Positions 1 to 8,147 of a DNA stretch of 64,000 nucleotides are shown in pieces (positions within the stretch are counted from its first letter, which is position 1; every line of letters starts with the position of its first letter). Made by a program: the position numbers and the translations under genes. The stretch is taken from positions 201,968 to 265,967 of the forward strand of contig NZ_JBHZOL010000021.1 of NCBI RefSeq assembly GCF_042788235.1, given 5' to 3'. This stretch comes from Sphaerothrix epifaneia (GTDB taxonomy: Bacteria > Cyanobacteriota > Cyanobacteriia > Phormidesmidales > Phormidesmidaceae). The notes under the pieces are model-generated. The model did no database searches and was not told where the DNA came from. It worked only from the letters and a program-made list of their open reading frames with translations.

Positions 1-369
1 ACCCACATGACCAACTCTCGCCTAACAGATCCTGAAGTTTTAGAATGGCGGTTTCCAGTCCGCTTAGAACAGTTTCAAATCCGTTCTGATAGTGGCGGGC
101 GGGGGCGCTATTGCGGTGGCAATGGGATTATTCGCCGGATTAAATTTTTGCAGCCTATGATGGCGGCTATTTTGTCGAGTCGTCGTCAGGTTCCCCCTTT
201 TGGTTTAGCAGGGGGGCAAGCGGGTAAAGTCGGCAAAAATCTTGTAGAACGCAGTGACGGTCAAACTGAACTCTTCAGCAATCAAGCAACTATTGCTATG
301 CAACCTGGGGATGTGATGGTGATTGAAACACCAGGCGGCGGTGGTTACGGGCACATGATTGAAGAATGA
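1..369 (+). CDS. 5-oxoprolinase / hydantoinase B family protein, C-terminal fragment
   Basis: This is the last ~122 codons of a gene that begins before the window; the frame is open from base 1, so the ATG at 7 is probably not the true start. The visible segment opens with the family signature THMTNSRLTDPEVLEWR and ends with a glycine-rich PGGGGYG stretch, both typical of the HyuB half of 5-oxoprolinase or N-methylhydantoinase. The family performs ATP-dependent cleavage of cyclic amides such as 5-oxoproline; in cyanobacteria the A and B halves are often fused into one ~1200-aa protein, which cannot be checked here. Its last 25 bp overlap the end of the convergent diguanylate cyclase gene. Family assignment is firm, exact substrate is not. 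Confidence 0.85.
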   Translation, partial: THMTNSRLTDPEVLEWRFPVRLEQFQIRSDSGGRGRYCGGNGIIRRIKFLQPMMAAILSSRRQVPPFGLAGGQAGKVGKNLVERSDGQTELFSNQATIAMQPGDVMVIETPGGGGYGHMIEE

Positions 370-1877
370 CCCGTTGTGGCATCGGCAATACAAACGCGAT
401 CGCGACCCTGGCATTTTGCCGTGTAGAGCGCTTGATCGGCTCTGGTCATGAGTTTTTCAATAGACTGAGAGTCAGTTGGCACTGCACCAGCAATCCCTAA
501 GCTAACGGTGAGATATTGGCTAATTTCAGACTGACGATGCTCAATCGCTTGTTGGCGAACATTTTGGCGAATGCGGGTTGCGACCTGAACGGCATCTGCT
601 GCGGTCGTTCGTGGCAGAACCAAGACAAATTCTTCTCCACCATAACGAGCAACCAAATCACTTGAGCGTCGAACGGAAGCCTTTAGAGCCAGCCCAACTT
701 GTCTAAGGCATTCGTCACCAGACTGGTGACCGTAAGTATCGTTGTAGCGCTTAAAGTAGTCCACATCACACAAGATCAAAGTCAATGGCTGCTGCGTTTC
801 TAACAGCTTTTGCCATTGCCGGGTCAAATAATTCATCAAATAGCGGCGATTGGCTAGCTGCGTCAGCTCATCGGTGGCTGCCAATCTTTCTAAGGCTTCG
901 TTGGCTTTTTCCAGGTCAGAACTGGTCTGTTTGAGGGCAGTAATATCGGTTGCTGTTCCCAAAAGCTGGCGAGGCATGCCGTCGAGTGAGCGGCTGTAAA
1001 CCGTTTCCCGAATGAGCAACCATCGCCAGTAGCCTTTGCTGTGACGGAAGCGATACTCCCCTTCTAATACTTCGCCATCTTGCAAGGCAACAGAACGTTG
1101 CCGCTGACTATTGAGCCGTTCTAGGTCTTGGGGATGAATCGTTTGACTGGAGCGATATTGAATTTCGCTGAGGTGATAGCCTAAAACTTTTTCAAGTTGC
1201 TGGTTGGCATAGGTTAAACACTGAGATTCTAGTTCATACAAATAGAGAATGTTGGTGCTGGCGTCTGTAATGCTTTGAATAAAACGCTGGCTTTCTTGCC
1301 ATGCTTGTTCGGCTTGGGTGCGTTCTATGGTGGAAAGTTTGAGCTGACGCTCACAGTCAGCCAACCGATTTTGAGCGATCGCAATCCCTAACTGAACCGT
1401 AATGTCTTGCAGCCAACCGTTGGGTAAGGCATCCCAAGCTGATTGAGGCATCTGCAACCCCAGCCAACCGTTGAGTTGTTGCTGAGAGTAAGTGGGTACA
1501 AGCCAAAAAGCTGCCGCTTGAGGCCACTGATTTTGATGAGTTTGAACGTCTAAAACTGTGCCTTCGCTTGAGACAATAAAAGCGCTAGTATTCTCAGTCA
1601 ACCGTTCTGCCAGATAAGCCTGAAGTTGTTCTAGGCTGATCTCAAGTGGCGCTTCTTCAGACTGGTAAAGCGCTTGCAACGTTAGCGATTGGTTCTGGCT
1701 AGTCCAGATTAGACAACAGTTAACCGCAAGCAAAGAACCGATTTGATGAGCGATCGCGCGGTAAACTTGCGTACCATTAGTCTGCTGAACAATGGCCATA
1801 ATCTGTCTCAGCAGTTGAACATGACGGCATTGCTGATCGAGGACTGCCTGTGAAGCGATAGACTCAGAAGTTTTCAA
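345..1877 (-). CDS. Diguanylate cyclase with GAF-like and PAS sensor domains
   Basis: The 510-aa protein would make the second messenger c-di-GMP from two GTP. In order: a GAF-like region (about residues 20-170), a PAS domain with PAC segment (196-320) and a GGDEF domain (335-505). The active-site signature is GGEEF at 413-417, a catalytically competent variant. An RSSD sequence at 404-407 lies exactly five residues before it, matching the RxxD inhibitory I-site, so product feedback is likely. No membrane segment is evident, so it is probably cytosolic. It stands alone between the oxoprolinase gene (25-bp convergent overlap) and ndhH. The signal sensed is unknown. It is the only GGDEF gene in the window and a possible, unproven, source of c-di-GMP for the PilZ-containing synthase at 61.3 kb. 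Confidence 0.9.
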   Translation of the reverse strand: MKTSESIASQAVLDQQCRHVQLLRQIMAIVQQTNGTQVYRAIAHQIGSLLAVNCCLIWTSQNQSLTLQALYQSEEAPLEISLEQLQAYLAERLTENTSAFIVSSEGTVLDVQTHQNQWPQAAAFWLVPTYSQQQLNGWLGLQMPQSAWDALPNGWLQDITVQLGIAIAQNRLADCERQLKLSTIERTQAEQAWQESQRFIQSITDASTNILYLYELESQCLTYANQQLEKVLGYHLSEIQYRSSQTIHPQDLERLNSQRQRSVALQDGEVLEGEYRFRHSKGYWRWLLIRETVYSRSLDGMPRQLLGTATDITALKQTSSDLEKANEALERLAATDELTQLANRRYLMNYLTRQWQKLLETQQPLTLILCDVDYFKRYNDTYGHQSGDECLRQVGLALKASVRRSSDLVARYGGEEFVLVLPRTTAADAVQVATRIRQNVRQQAIEHRQSEISQYLTVSLGIAGAVPTDSQSIEKLMTRADQALYTAKCQGRDRVCIADATTGHSSIMCP

Positions 1878-2045
1878 AACAGCTCACTCAAAACAGAAAC
1901 AACAGCCCCTCTGGCAAGCTACAGATAGCATGAGTTGAGTTTACATCTACAATGGCTTGCCGATGGTAGCGTGATCCTAAGGTGCCCCTGGAAATCATGG
2001 AAGTCTGCAGAAATTCAAAAGTTCAGCTAATTTGCGCAACAACAG

Positions 2046-2071
2046 AAAAGCAGGCTCATCTAGAACCTGCT
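2046..2071 (-). terminator. Possible terminator after ndhH
   Basis: Read on the minus strand, AGCAGG pairs with CCTGCT across an 11-nt loop and is followed by TTTTC. It lies about 30 bp after the ndhH stop codon. The stem is only 6 bp and the T-run short, so this is a weak call. Confidence 0.4.
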
Positions 2072-2102
2072 CAAACATGCGTTACTTTGCTAATGTCGAT
2101 CG

Positions 2103-3287
2103 CTAGCGATCGACAGAACCCATGATGATATCAATGCTGCCTAAAATTGCCATAATATCGGCAACTTTGACTCCACGCAGCAAGTAAGGCAAAATCTGCA
2201 AGTTGTTGAAGTCGGGTGCTCGAATTTTGAAGCGCCAGGGAAAGACATTGTCGTCACCGATGATGAAAACGCCCAATTCGCCTTTACCCGTCTCCATTCT
2301 GACGTAATGTTCACCAGCCGGAATTTTAAAGGTGGGTGGAATTTTTTTACCAATAAACTGATAATCAAAATCATTCCACTCAGACTTAGGCCCTTCCGCC
2401 ATGCGTTTGGCCTCCAGGTTTTCATAAGGGCCACCAGGAATCATTTTGCAGGCTTGCCGGATGATTTTGACCGACTCTCGCATCTCCCGGATTCGAACCA
2501 GGTACCGCGCCATGCAGTCGCCTGCCGTTTCCCATTGAACTTCCCAGTCAAAGTCGTCATAGCATTCGTAGTGGTCAACTTTGCGTAGATCCCACTTCAC
2601 CCCAGAACCGCGCAACATCGGCCCCGAAAGTCCCCAATTAATGGCTTCATCGCGGGTGACGGTGCCGATGCCCTCAACCCGGCGACGAAAAATGGGGTTG
2701 TTGGTGATTAAGCGCTCGTACTCATCTACTTTGGGTAAAAAGTAGTCGCAAAAGTCTAAACACTTGTCGATCCAGCCGTAGGGTAAATCAGCCGCGACGC
2801 CGCCAATGCGGAAATAGTTGTTGTTGATTAACCGCATACCTGTAGCTGCTTCCCACAGGTCATAGATCATTTCCCGCTCACGGAAAATGTAGAAAAAGGG
2901 AGTTTGAGCCCCCACGTCAGCAAGAAAAGGGCCAAGCCACAGCAGGTGATTGGCAATACGGTTTAGCTCCAGCATGATGACGCGAATATAGCTGGCGCGT
3001 TTCGGTACTTCAATGTCAGCTAGCTGCTCAGGTGCGTTGACCGTAATGGCTTCGTTGAACATGCCTGCCGCATAATCCCACCGACTCACGTAGGGGACAA
3101 ACATAATGTTTGTGCGGTTTTCGGCGATTTTCTCCATACCGCGATGAAGATAGCCAATTACAGGTTCGCAGTCAACGACATCTTCGCCGTCCAAGGTGAC
3201 AATTAGGCGCAACACCCCGTGCATTGACGGGTGGTGAGGCCCCATGTTTAACACCATTGGCTCTGTTCTGGTTTCGAGCCTAGTCAT
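2103..3287 (-). CDS. ndhH: NAD(P)H-quinone oxidoreductase subunit H
   Basis: The 394-aa protein is the 49-kDa-type subunit of the thylakoid NDH-1 complex, which takes electrons from reduced ferredoxin to plastoquinone in respiration and cyclic electron flow. The N-terminus shows the family's MGPHHPSMHGVLRL segment near residues 15-28 and GYLHRGMEKIAENR near 44-57; the C-terminus ends with a conserved D-I-I-M-G-S-V-D-R. Length matches cyanobacterial NdhH (about 394 aa). The gene is monocistronic here, transcribed divergently from rsmH across about 310 bp, as is usual in cyanobacteria where ndhH is separate from the other ndh clusters. Identification is essentially certain. Confidence 0.98.
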   Translation of the reverse strand: MTRLETRTEPMVLNMGPHHPSMHGVLRLIVTLDGEDVVDCEPVIGYLHRGMEKIAENRTNIMFVPYVSRWDYAAGMFNEAITVNAPEQLADIEVPKRASYIRVIMLELNRIANHLLWLGPFLADVGAQTPFFYIFREREMIYDLWEAATGMRLINNNYFRIGGVAADLPYGWIDKCLDFCDYFLPKVDEYERLITNNPIFRRRVEGIGTVTRDEAINWGLSGPMLRGSGVKWDLRKVDHYECYDDFDWEVQWETAGDCMARYLVRIREMRESVKIIRQACKMIPGGPYENLEAKRMAEGPKSEWNDFDYQFIGKKIPPTFKIPAGEHYVRMETGKGELGVFIIGDDNVFPWRFKIRAPDFNNLQILPYLLRGVKVADIMAILGSIDIIMGSVDR

Positions 3288-3597
3288 AGATGAGCGTTCT
3301 CTCCCTAGAGGCTTTCAGCAAGGCTTTCTGCGTGAGCAACAGCCTTAGTCTATTTAAGATGACACTAAAGCAAAGTCTACAGCCAGATGGGCCAAACAGA
3401 AGCCTTTGCCGTCATCGGTTTGCTTATCTCTATTGTTATACTTTTGTTTCAAACCTTCAATGCTGATTCTTCAATGCTGAGGCAGGGTGAAGACGGGGGG
3501 CTTGGGCAATCGTTTTTAACGTTGCTTTCGTAAAACGGTGCGTTAGGCTTAGCCTGATACCCCAAAGGCTAATTTTTGCGCGGATTTATAGCTCAGC
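3288..3597. promoter_or_regulatory. Divergent intergenic region ndhH / rsmH
   Basis: About 310 bp without a gene, holding the promoters of both neighbours. A short element GAGGCTTTCAGC at about 3308 resembles the core of the dispersed repeats described at 37.9 and 40.7 kb. I could not assign promoter boxes with confidence. Confidence 0.5.
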
Positions 3598-4491
3598 ATG
3601 ACTACGCGATCGCCTGAAGAAGCGGCTCAAACGGAATTTCATCATGTCCCTGTGTTGGGGCAGGCAGTTTTGCAATACCTGGCTTTTGCCCCTAAGGGAC
3701 AATATCTAGACGCTACCGTTGGTGGCGGTGGGCATAGCCAACTGCTGTTGACGGCCATGCCAGAAAGTACGCTGGTGGCCATTGATCAAGATACGCAGGC
3801 GATCGCGGCTGCTCAAGCTACATTAGCGCCCTATGGCGATCGCGTTGAATTTTGGCACGGCAACTTTAGCCAGTATGACCCTGGCGATCGCCGTTTTGAT
3901 GGCATTTTGGCCGATTTAGGCGTTAGCTCTGCCCAATTTGACATTGCCGAACGGGGTTTTAGCTTTCGCTTAGCAGCCCCGTTAGACATGCGTATGGATC
4001 GCCAGCAAGCGCTGACGGCGGCTGAAATTGTCAACCACTGGGAAGAAAAGCAACTCGCTGATATTTTTTATCACTACGGCGAAGAGCGGCTTTCTCGGCG
4101 AATTGCGCGGGCAATCGTTGCCCAGCGTCCTTTTCAAACCACTACAGACCTAGCAGACGCGATCGCGCGTTCTGTGCCCCCTAAATATCGCTATGGCCGT
4201 ATCAACCCGGCAACCCGCGTTTTTCAAGCCTTGCGCATTGCTGTTAACCAAGAGCTAGCAGTTTTAGAAACGCTTTTAGAGCAAGCCCCTCGCTGGCTCA
4301 AGCCCCATGGTCGTCTGGCTATTATTAGTTTTCATAGCCTTGAAGATCGCCGTGTTAAGCACAGCATGCGCAACCATCCTCAGCTACAGGTGCTAACAAA
4401 AAAGCCTATTACTGCTCAAGATGAAGAAATTCAATTTAATTCGCGATCGCGATCGGCTAAATTGCGCGTAGCAGAAAAGAAAGAGGAATGA
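3598..4491 (+). CDS. rsmH: 16S rRNA (cytosine(1402)-N(4))-methyltransferase
   Basis: The 297-aa protein is RsmH (MraW), which methylates N4 of C1402 in the ribosomal P-site using S-adenosylmethionine. The SAM-binding loop DATVGGGGHS is near residues 39-48, followed by the family block DLGVSSAQFD near 106-115 and the segment GRINPATRVFQALRIAVN near 200. The C-terminus ends with the conserved basic SRSAKLRVAEK. Length is normal (about 290-310 aa). In many bacteria mraW heads the dcw cell-division cluster; here, as in most cyanobacteria, it is isolated. The start codon follows only a weak GGA motif but the N-terminal HVPVL block is correctly placed. Confidence 0.96.
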   Translation: MTTRSPEEAAQTEFHHVPVLGQAVLQYLAFAPKGQYLDATVGGGGHSQLLLTAMPESTLVAIDQDTQAIAAAQATLAPYGDRVEFWHGNFSQYDPGDRRFDGILADLGVSSAQFDIAERGFSFRLAAPLDMRMDRQQALTAAEIVNHWEEKQLADIFYHYGEERLSRRIARAIVAQRPFQTTTDLADAIARSVPPKYRYGRINPATRVFQALRIAVNQELAVLETLLEQAPRWLKPHGRLAIISFHSLEDRRVKHSMRNHPQLQVLTKKPITAQDEEIQFNSRSRSAKLRVAEKKEE

Positions 4492-4521
4492 GTGGCTAGG
4501 AGTGAGGGGCAAATTTCTGAA

Positions 4522-4770
4522 CTAGCCCTCTTTGGCAGCCAGCCGTCGATTTACCCAGCTAATTAAGCCGCTTAAAAGGGAACCAGCCATGAGAATGCCA
4601 ATGGCTGGCATAAATAGTGGATCCCAGAGAGCGTACCAGAGGTCAAACCCCAAATTGAAGTCGAAAGAGCGACCAACTAGAGCAGTCGCAAACCAAAAAA
4701 AGCTAAACAATACGAAAAAAAGGTTGATGACTAAAAGCCAGTTCAAAATGTTGATTAATTTATCTTTCAT
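4522..4770 (-). CDS. Small two-helix membrane protein of unknown function
   Basis: I do not recognise this 82-aa protein. Two strongly hydrophobic stretches (about residues 8-33 and 53-70) predict two transmembrane helices joined by a short loop rich in aromatic residues; the C-terminus is basic (NRRLAAKEG). It is convergent with rsmH, about 30 bp away. No clear Shine-Dalgarno precedes the ATG. Composition and the two helices argue for a real gene rather than a shadow ORF; the overlapping plus-strand ORF at 4532-4825 is low-quality. Confidence 0.6.
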   Translation of the reverse strand: MKDKLINILNWLLVINLFFVLFSFFWFATALVGRSFDFNLGFDLWYALWDPLFMPAIGILMAGSLLSGLISWVNRRLAAKEG

Positions 4771-4871
4771 AACAAAAAAATATGGCCGCTCCCTGATTTT
4801 AGAACAGCCATACTGTAGAAGCTAAATTATTCAATTATTTTTACTGAGCTTCGAGCTTAAGTGATCTTAAA

Positions 4872-5069
4872 TTACTCAGATTCTTGACCTTCCCAAATAG
4901 CTGCGGATTCTAGATTGTCAGGATCAACATAATGGCAAGTGGCTTCATCTAAACAAATTAAAGCCCAGCCTGATTTTTCAATACCCATCAACTTGTAAGC
5001 AGCTTCTTGAACAAAAAAGCCTTTGTGATTACGAGTCTCAGGCTTAACTTCTACAGTGCGGCTAGCCAT
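4872..5069 (-). CDS. Conserved small soluble protein of unknown function
   Basis: This 65-aa protein is small, acidic at the C-terminus and has no membrane segment or signal peptide. The start is supported by a GGAG Shine-Dalgarno 8 nt before the ATG. The regular mixture of charged and hydrophobic residues (KGFFVQEAAYKLMGIEK) looks like a genuine folded protein. Small proteins of this style are common in cyanobacterial genomes, but I cannot name a family. It lies 101 bp upstream of the small membrane protein gene on the same strand and could be co-transcribed with it. Confidence 0.7.
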   Translation of the reverse strand: MASRTVEVKPETRNHKGFFVQEAAYKLMGIEKSGWALICLDEATCHYVDPDNLESAAIWEGQESE

Positions 5070-5385
5070 ATTTTTACTCCGTTAGGGCGACATCAGCAGT
5101 GCAACAGACAAGCAAAACTTATCGCTGTCTTAACTGAATCCTATCATTAGCTTCTTGAATCTCTCATTAAGTTATCTGATCAAATATTGCAGACGTAGAG
5201 CTTGGGGATCGCCCGCCTGATAATGCCTTCAGCGCTTAAAAAATAGTATTTTTTGGGGATCAAGCCTTGATCCCCAGGCTGAATTTGATTAAGTAAGGCC
5301 GCTACAGCTTAATCAAGGTTAATCATTAAAATCTTGTTGCCAATCTCTTCTCAAAGCTGAGCAAACGACTGTGAACTATTGGTTT
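5070..5385. other. Intergenic region with a near-perfect palindrome
   Basis: About 315 bp without a gene between the 65-aa protein gene and the TPR gene. Its only notable structure is the palindrome at 5255-5275. Confidence 0.5.
5255..5275. repeat. Palindrome GGGGATCAAG-C-CTTGATCCCC
   Basis: Two 10-nt arms are exact reverse complements around a single central base. On the minus strand it is followed by A6 and then, after a few bases, T6, so it is a poor intrinsic terminator. It could be an operator or an RNA hairpin between the TPR gene and the downstream small gene. Confidence 0.6.
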
Positions 5386-5808
5386 CTAACTTTCAAATAG
5401 CCAATTTTTGACTCGCTGTAGGCTAGGCCAATCGGGTTTTCGGCTTAATCCTTCTTCAAAATTGCTCTCAACTTCTTGGCGAATTTCTGGGATCGCCGAA
5501 ACGGCTCGTCCTGCGAGTTCTACATGAGAGCGAACCCCTGGCTTACCCGCTTCTAACATGGCGATGGATAGGTTAATTCGGGCTTGGGGATCTTGAGGGG
5601 CAAGCTTAACGCCCTTTTGCGCTGCTTTTAGAGCCGAATTGGGTTTATCGGCCAGCAAATAAAGCCAAGCTAGGCAAGTCCAAGCAGCGCTATTTTTGGG
5701 CGTGCGATCGCATATTTCTTTAAAAATGGGGATCAAGTCTTTTGCGGATTCACCCGACTGATAGCGCTTAATCCCTTCATCAAAGAGCGTGTCAACTGAT
5801 TGAGTCAT
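5386..5808 (-). CDS. TPR-repeat protein
   Basis: The 140-aa protein consists of tetratricopeptide-like helix pairs: a segment with SAAWTCLAWLYLLADKPNSALKAAQKGVKLAP (about residues 40-71) and the next with DPQARINLSIAMLEAG show the TPR pattern of small residues at positions 8 and 20 and a terminal proline. No signal peptide. TPR domains mediate protein-protein contacts; no enzymatic activity is implied. It is preceded and followed by long intergenic regions, so it seems monocistronic. I see no clear Shine-Dalgarno before the ATG. The partner protein is unknown. Confidence 0.75.
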   Translation of the reverse strand: MTQSVDTLFDEGIKRYQSGESAKDLIPIFKEICDRTPKNSAAWTCLAWLYLLADKPNSALKAAQKGVKLAPQDPQARINLSIAMLEAGKPGVRSHVELAGRAVSAIPEIRQEVESNFEEGLSRKPDWPSLQRVKNWLFES

Positions 5809-6125
5809 ACTGTCAATGTCTTAAAACTAACCAAAGCTAGTCTACTAGCATATATAGCTAACGGCAGAAGGCTAAAAGCAGAAGGACGGCTTTTCGCAAT
5901 TAAGGTGTCTCAGCGCTGGTGGCGACAGCTATAGCTGTGTCGTTGCCTCAGGCGATCGCTGCTCAGTTGAAAGGGTATTTGAAAAGTGATCTGCTGTAGC
6001 TTTAGGCATCTGTTGATCCCCCCTTGCCTCTTAAAAAGTGGGGTAAAAGCCCCTTTTTAAGGGAGATGTAGGGAGATCTCCGCTTTTGCTCCAAAAAATA
6101 GGATTTTTCAAACATCCTCTGAAGA
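5809..6125. other. Intergenic region with a dispersed repeat copy
   Basis: About 317 bp without a gene. It holds one copy of the dispersed repeat (5854-5938). Further on, GCCCCTTTTTAAGGG-type sequence near 6047-6062 can fold back on CCCCTTGCCTCTTAAAAAGTGGGG upstream, suggesting an RNA hairpin beyond the response-regulator gene end. Confidence 0.45.
5854..5938 (+). repeat. Dispersed intergenic repeat, copy A
   Basis: A degenerate copy of a family also seen at 24.2, 37.9 and 40.7 kb. It shares the 16-mer CGCTGGTGGCGACAGC with the 40.7-kb copy and the tail GCTATAGCTG with the 37.9-kb copy. Confidence 0.5.
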
Positions 6126-6503
6126 TTAGGCCGACCAACCTAACGTGTGTCGAATCTGATCAGCTAGCTGGAGGGGACGAAACGGTTTAGCAAAGACGGC
6201 GGCTACTTCTAAGTCGGCAAAATTTTGCTGATCGCTTTGCTGCACCTTAGCGGTGACTAAAATCACCGGAATTTGATGGGTGACGGCATTAGATTTGAGC
6301 GCTTTGAGGGTCGATCGCCCGTCCATATCTGGCATCATCATATCTAGCAAAATTACATCTGGCTGGTGCTTAGCCGCCATTCGCAGCGCTTCCTTGCCCG
6401 AAGTCGCATCTAGCACCTGCCAGCCAGCCCCCATTTCTAGACCCAGACGCGCGATCGCCCGGACGTCCGGTTCATCATCTACCAGCAAGATACGTTTAGT
6501 CAT
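6126..6503 (-). CDS. Single-domain response regulator (CheY-like)
   Basis: The start is set at the ATG at 6503 because the receiver fold begins immediately there (MTKRILLVDDEPD); a longer reading frame upstream adds 30 residues with no domain character. The 125-aa receiver has the acidic pair in LVDDEP, the phospho-acceptor Asp in LLDMMMPDMDG and the conserved Lys in FAKPF. With no output domain it should act as a phosphoryl carrier or bind a partner protein. It is the last gene of a five-gene minus-strand signalling cassette, 93 bp after the REC-PAS-kinase gene, and is the probable terminal receiver for those kinases (inference). Confidence 0.92.
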   Translation of the reverse strand: MTKRILLVDDEPDVRAIARLGLEMGAGWQVLDATSGKEALRMAAKHQPDVILLDMMMPDMDGRSTLKALKSNAVTHQIPVILVTAKVQQSDQQNFADLEVAAVFAKPFRPLQLADQIRHTLGWSA

Positions 6504-6596
6504 ATAAGTCCATTCGGATTTATGCAAAAAATAAAAACAAGACGCGAAACTGAGACGGCTATTGTTTGAGCGCAGAAAGCAAGGTTTTCTCAATTT

Positions 6597-8147
6597 TTAG
6601 CTTGAGGCTGACGGTTTTGCCGATAAGGGGATCTGCAGCTTAAACACACTGCCTTTTCCCGGTGAACTCTCCGCCCAAATGTGGCCATCGTGTTGCTCAA
6701 CAATGTTGCGGCAAATAGCGAGTCCTAACCCAGTCCCTCCTTTTTTGCGCGAATCAGAAGCATCCACCTGTTGAAACCGTTCAAAGATGCTTTGTAGCTT
6801 GTCTTGAGGAATGCCTCGTCCTTCGTCGCGAACGGTAATGAAGAGAGCGTCCGGCGAGTACGGAGAAGAGTGGTGAGTGGTGAGTGGTGAGTTTTCGGTT
6901 TTCTCTGCTTTTAACCACACGGTTCCCTGCGGCTCTGAAAATTTGATAGCGTTGCTCAGCAAGTTGGTTAGGGCTTGCAAAATGCGATCGGGGTCAGCCC
7001 AAAGGTTGGCTTCTATTGGCTCAATGATAAGTTTGACCTGAGCTTTTTCAGCCATGGCTTGCATCGCTTCTGCCGCTTGGGTGAGCAGATCAGCCACATT
7101 GCAGACAGTCTTTTGCAGGTTGATTTTGCCTGACTTGATCCGCTCTAAATCAAGGATGTCATTGACCAAGCGGATCAGCCGTTCGGTGTTGGTGGTGGCC
7201 ATTTTTAGCACTTGTTTACCCTGCTCGTTTAGCTCACCGAGTTGCCCGGTGCTCAAAATATCGAGCGAACCAATGATGGAACTCATGGGTGTGCGCAGTT
7301 CATGGCTGACCAATGAAATAAACTCGTTTTCGAGGCGCTTGCGCTCAGTAATGTCGTTAATAATTTGCAAAATGCAGGGGGTTTCAGCCAAATGAATGCG
7401 ATCGAGCGAAAGCAATACTGTGCGCCAGCGATCGCCTTGAGTCCGAAACTCAAATTCTTGATTGCAAAAAGATCCGGTGGCCAAAAGCGTCTTTAGCCCT
7501 TGCTCGTAAGCCTCTGGGCGAAAACCCAGCCCTAAATCATCAGAGGTTTGTCCTAAAATGGCCTCTCTGGTGTAGCCGCTCATGCGCACAAAGCTAGGGT
7601 TAACCTCAACAAAGCGGTGATCGGCCAGGGTTGTAATGGCAATCGGGTGGGGGCTGGCTCGAAACGCCTTGGTGAATTTCTCCTCGGCTTGCTGACGTTC
7701 CTGAATTTCTTGCTGGAGCTGCTGGTTGCGGTTTTGGATCTGCTTTTGTAGGCGGCAGATGGTGAGGTGCGTTTCAATGCGAGCCAGCACTTCTTCTACC
7801 TGAAACGGCTTGGTGATGTAGTCTACGCCGCCAACGGCAAAAGCTTTGACTTTATCTAGCACATCTCCTAGCGCACTGATAAAAATGACCGGAATGTCTT
7901 GAGTGCGATCGCTTTGTTTAAGCTGCTGACAAACCTCATAGCCGTTCATCTGCGGCATGTTGACATCCAGCAAAACCAAATCAGGCGGGGCGGCGATCGC
8001 CCCTCGCACCCCTGTCATGCCTTTAGTAACGCTACGCACTTTATACCCCTGCTGCGTCAGCATGTCAGACAGCAAGTGAAGATTTTCGGGTGTGTCATCA
8101 ATCACCAGAATGTCAGCTTTGGGTGTATTCATGGATGGCGTTAGCAT
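6597..8147 (-). CDS. REC-PAS-histidine kinase
   Basis: The 516-aa protein starts with a receiver domain (about 11-125; phospho-acceptor D61 in LLDVNMP, Lys in ITKPF), then a coiled-coil linker, a PAS domain (160-270), a HisKA dimerisation domain with phospho-acceptor H282 in SHELRTP, and a HATPase domain (390-510) with the G1 motif DEGRG. No membrane segment, so it is cytosolic. The start at 8147 has an AGGA Shine-Dalgarno and overlaps the preceding kinase gene by 35 bp, indicating translational coupling. Receiver-first architecture suggests it takes phosphate from an upstream kinase and passes it on. An 18-residue low-complexity insertion (about 416-434) sits inside the ATPase domain just before the G1 strand, encoded by GTGGTGA repeats. 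Confidence 0.93.
   Translation of the reverse strand: MLTPSMNTPKADILVIDDTPENLHLLSDMLTQQGYKVRSVTKGMTGVRGAIAAPPDLVLLDVNMPQMNGYEVCQQLKQSDRTQDIPVIFISALGDVLDKVKAFAVGGVDYITKPFQVEEVLARIETHLTICRLQKQIQNRNQQLQQEIQERQQAEEKFTKAFRASPHPIAITTLADHRFVEVNPSFVRMSGYTREAILGQTSDDLGLGFRPEAYEQGLKTLLATGSFCNQEFEFRTQGDRWRTVLLSLDRIHLAETPCILQIINDITERKRLENEFISLVSHELRTPMSSIIGSLDILSTGQLGELNEQGKQVLKMATTNTERLIRLVNDILDLERIKSGKINLQKTVCNVADLLTQAAEAMQAMAEKAQVKLIIEPIEANLWADPDRILQALTNLLSNAIKFSEPQGTVWLKAEKTENSPLTTHHSSPYSPDALFITVRDEGRGIPQDKLQSIFERFQQVDASDSRKKGGTGLGLAICRNIVEQHDGHIWAESSPGKGSVFKLQIPLSAKPSASS
6869..6893. repeat. GTGGTGA tandem repeat inside a kinase gene
   Basis: Three near-perfect GTGGTGA-type heptamers lie within the coding sequence of the REC-PAS-kinase. 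On the coding strand they encode part of the insertion SPLTTHHSSPYSPD in the ATPase domain. Confidence 0.75.

Noticed and set aside
2485..2500. ATTCGAACC resembling a tRNA T-loop
   Set aside because: Lies within the conserved coding sequence of ndhH with no surrounding cloverleaf.
3575..3600. TAGCTCAG within TTATAGCTCAGC, resembling a tRNA D-arm
   Set aside because: No anticodon or T-arm follows; the sequence runs directly into the rsmH start codon.
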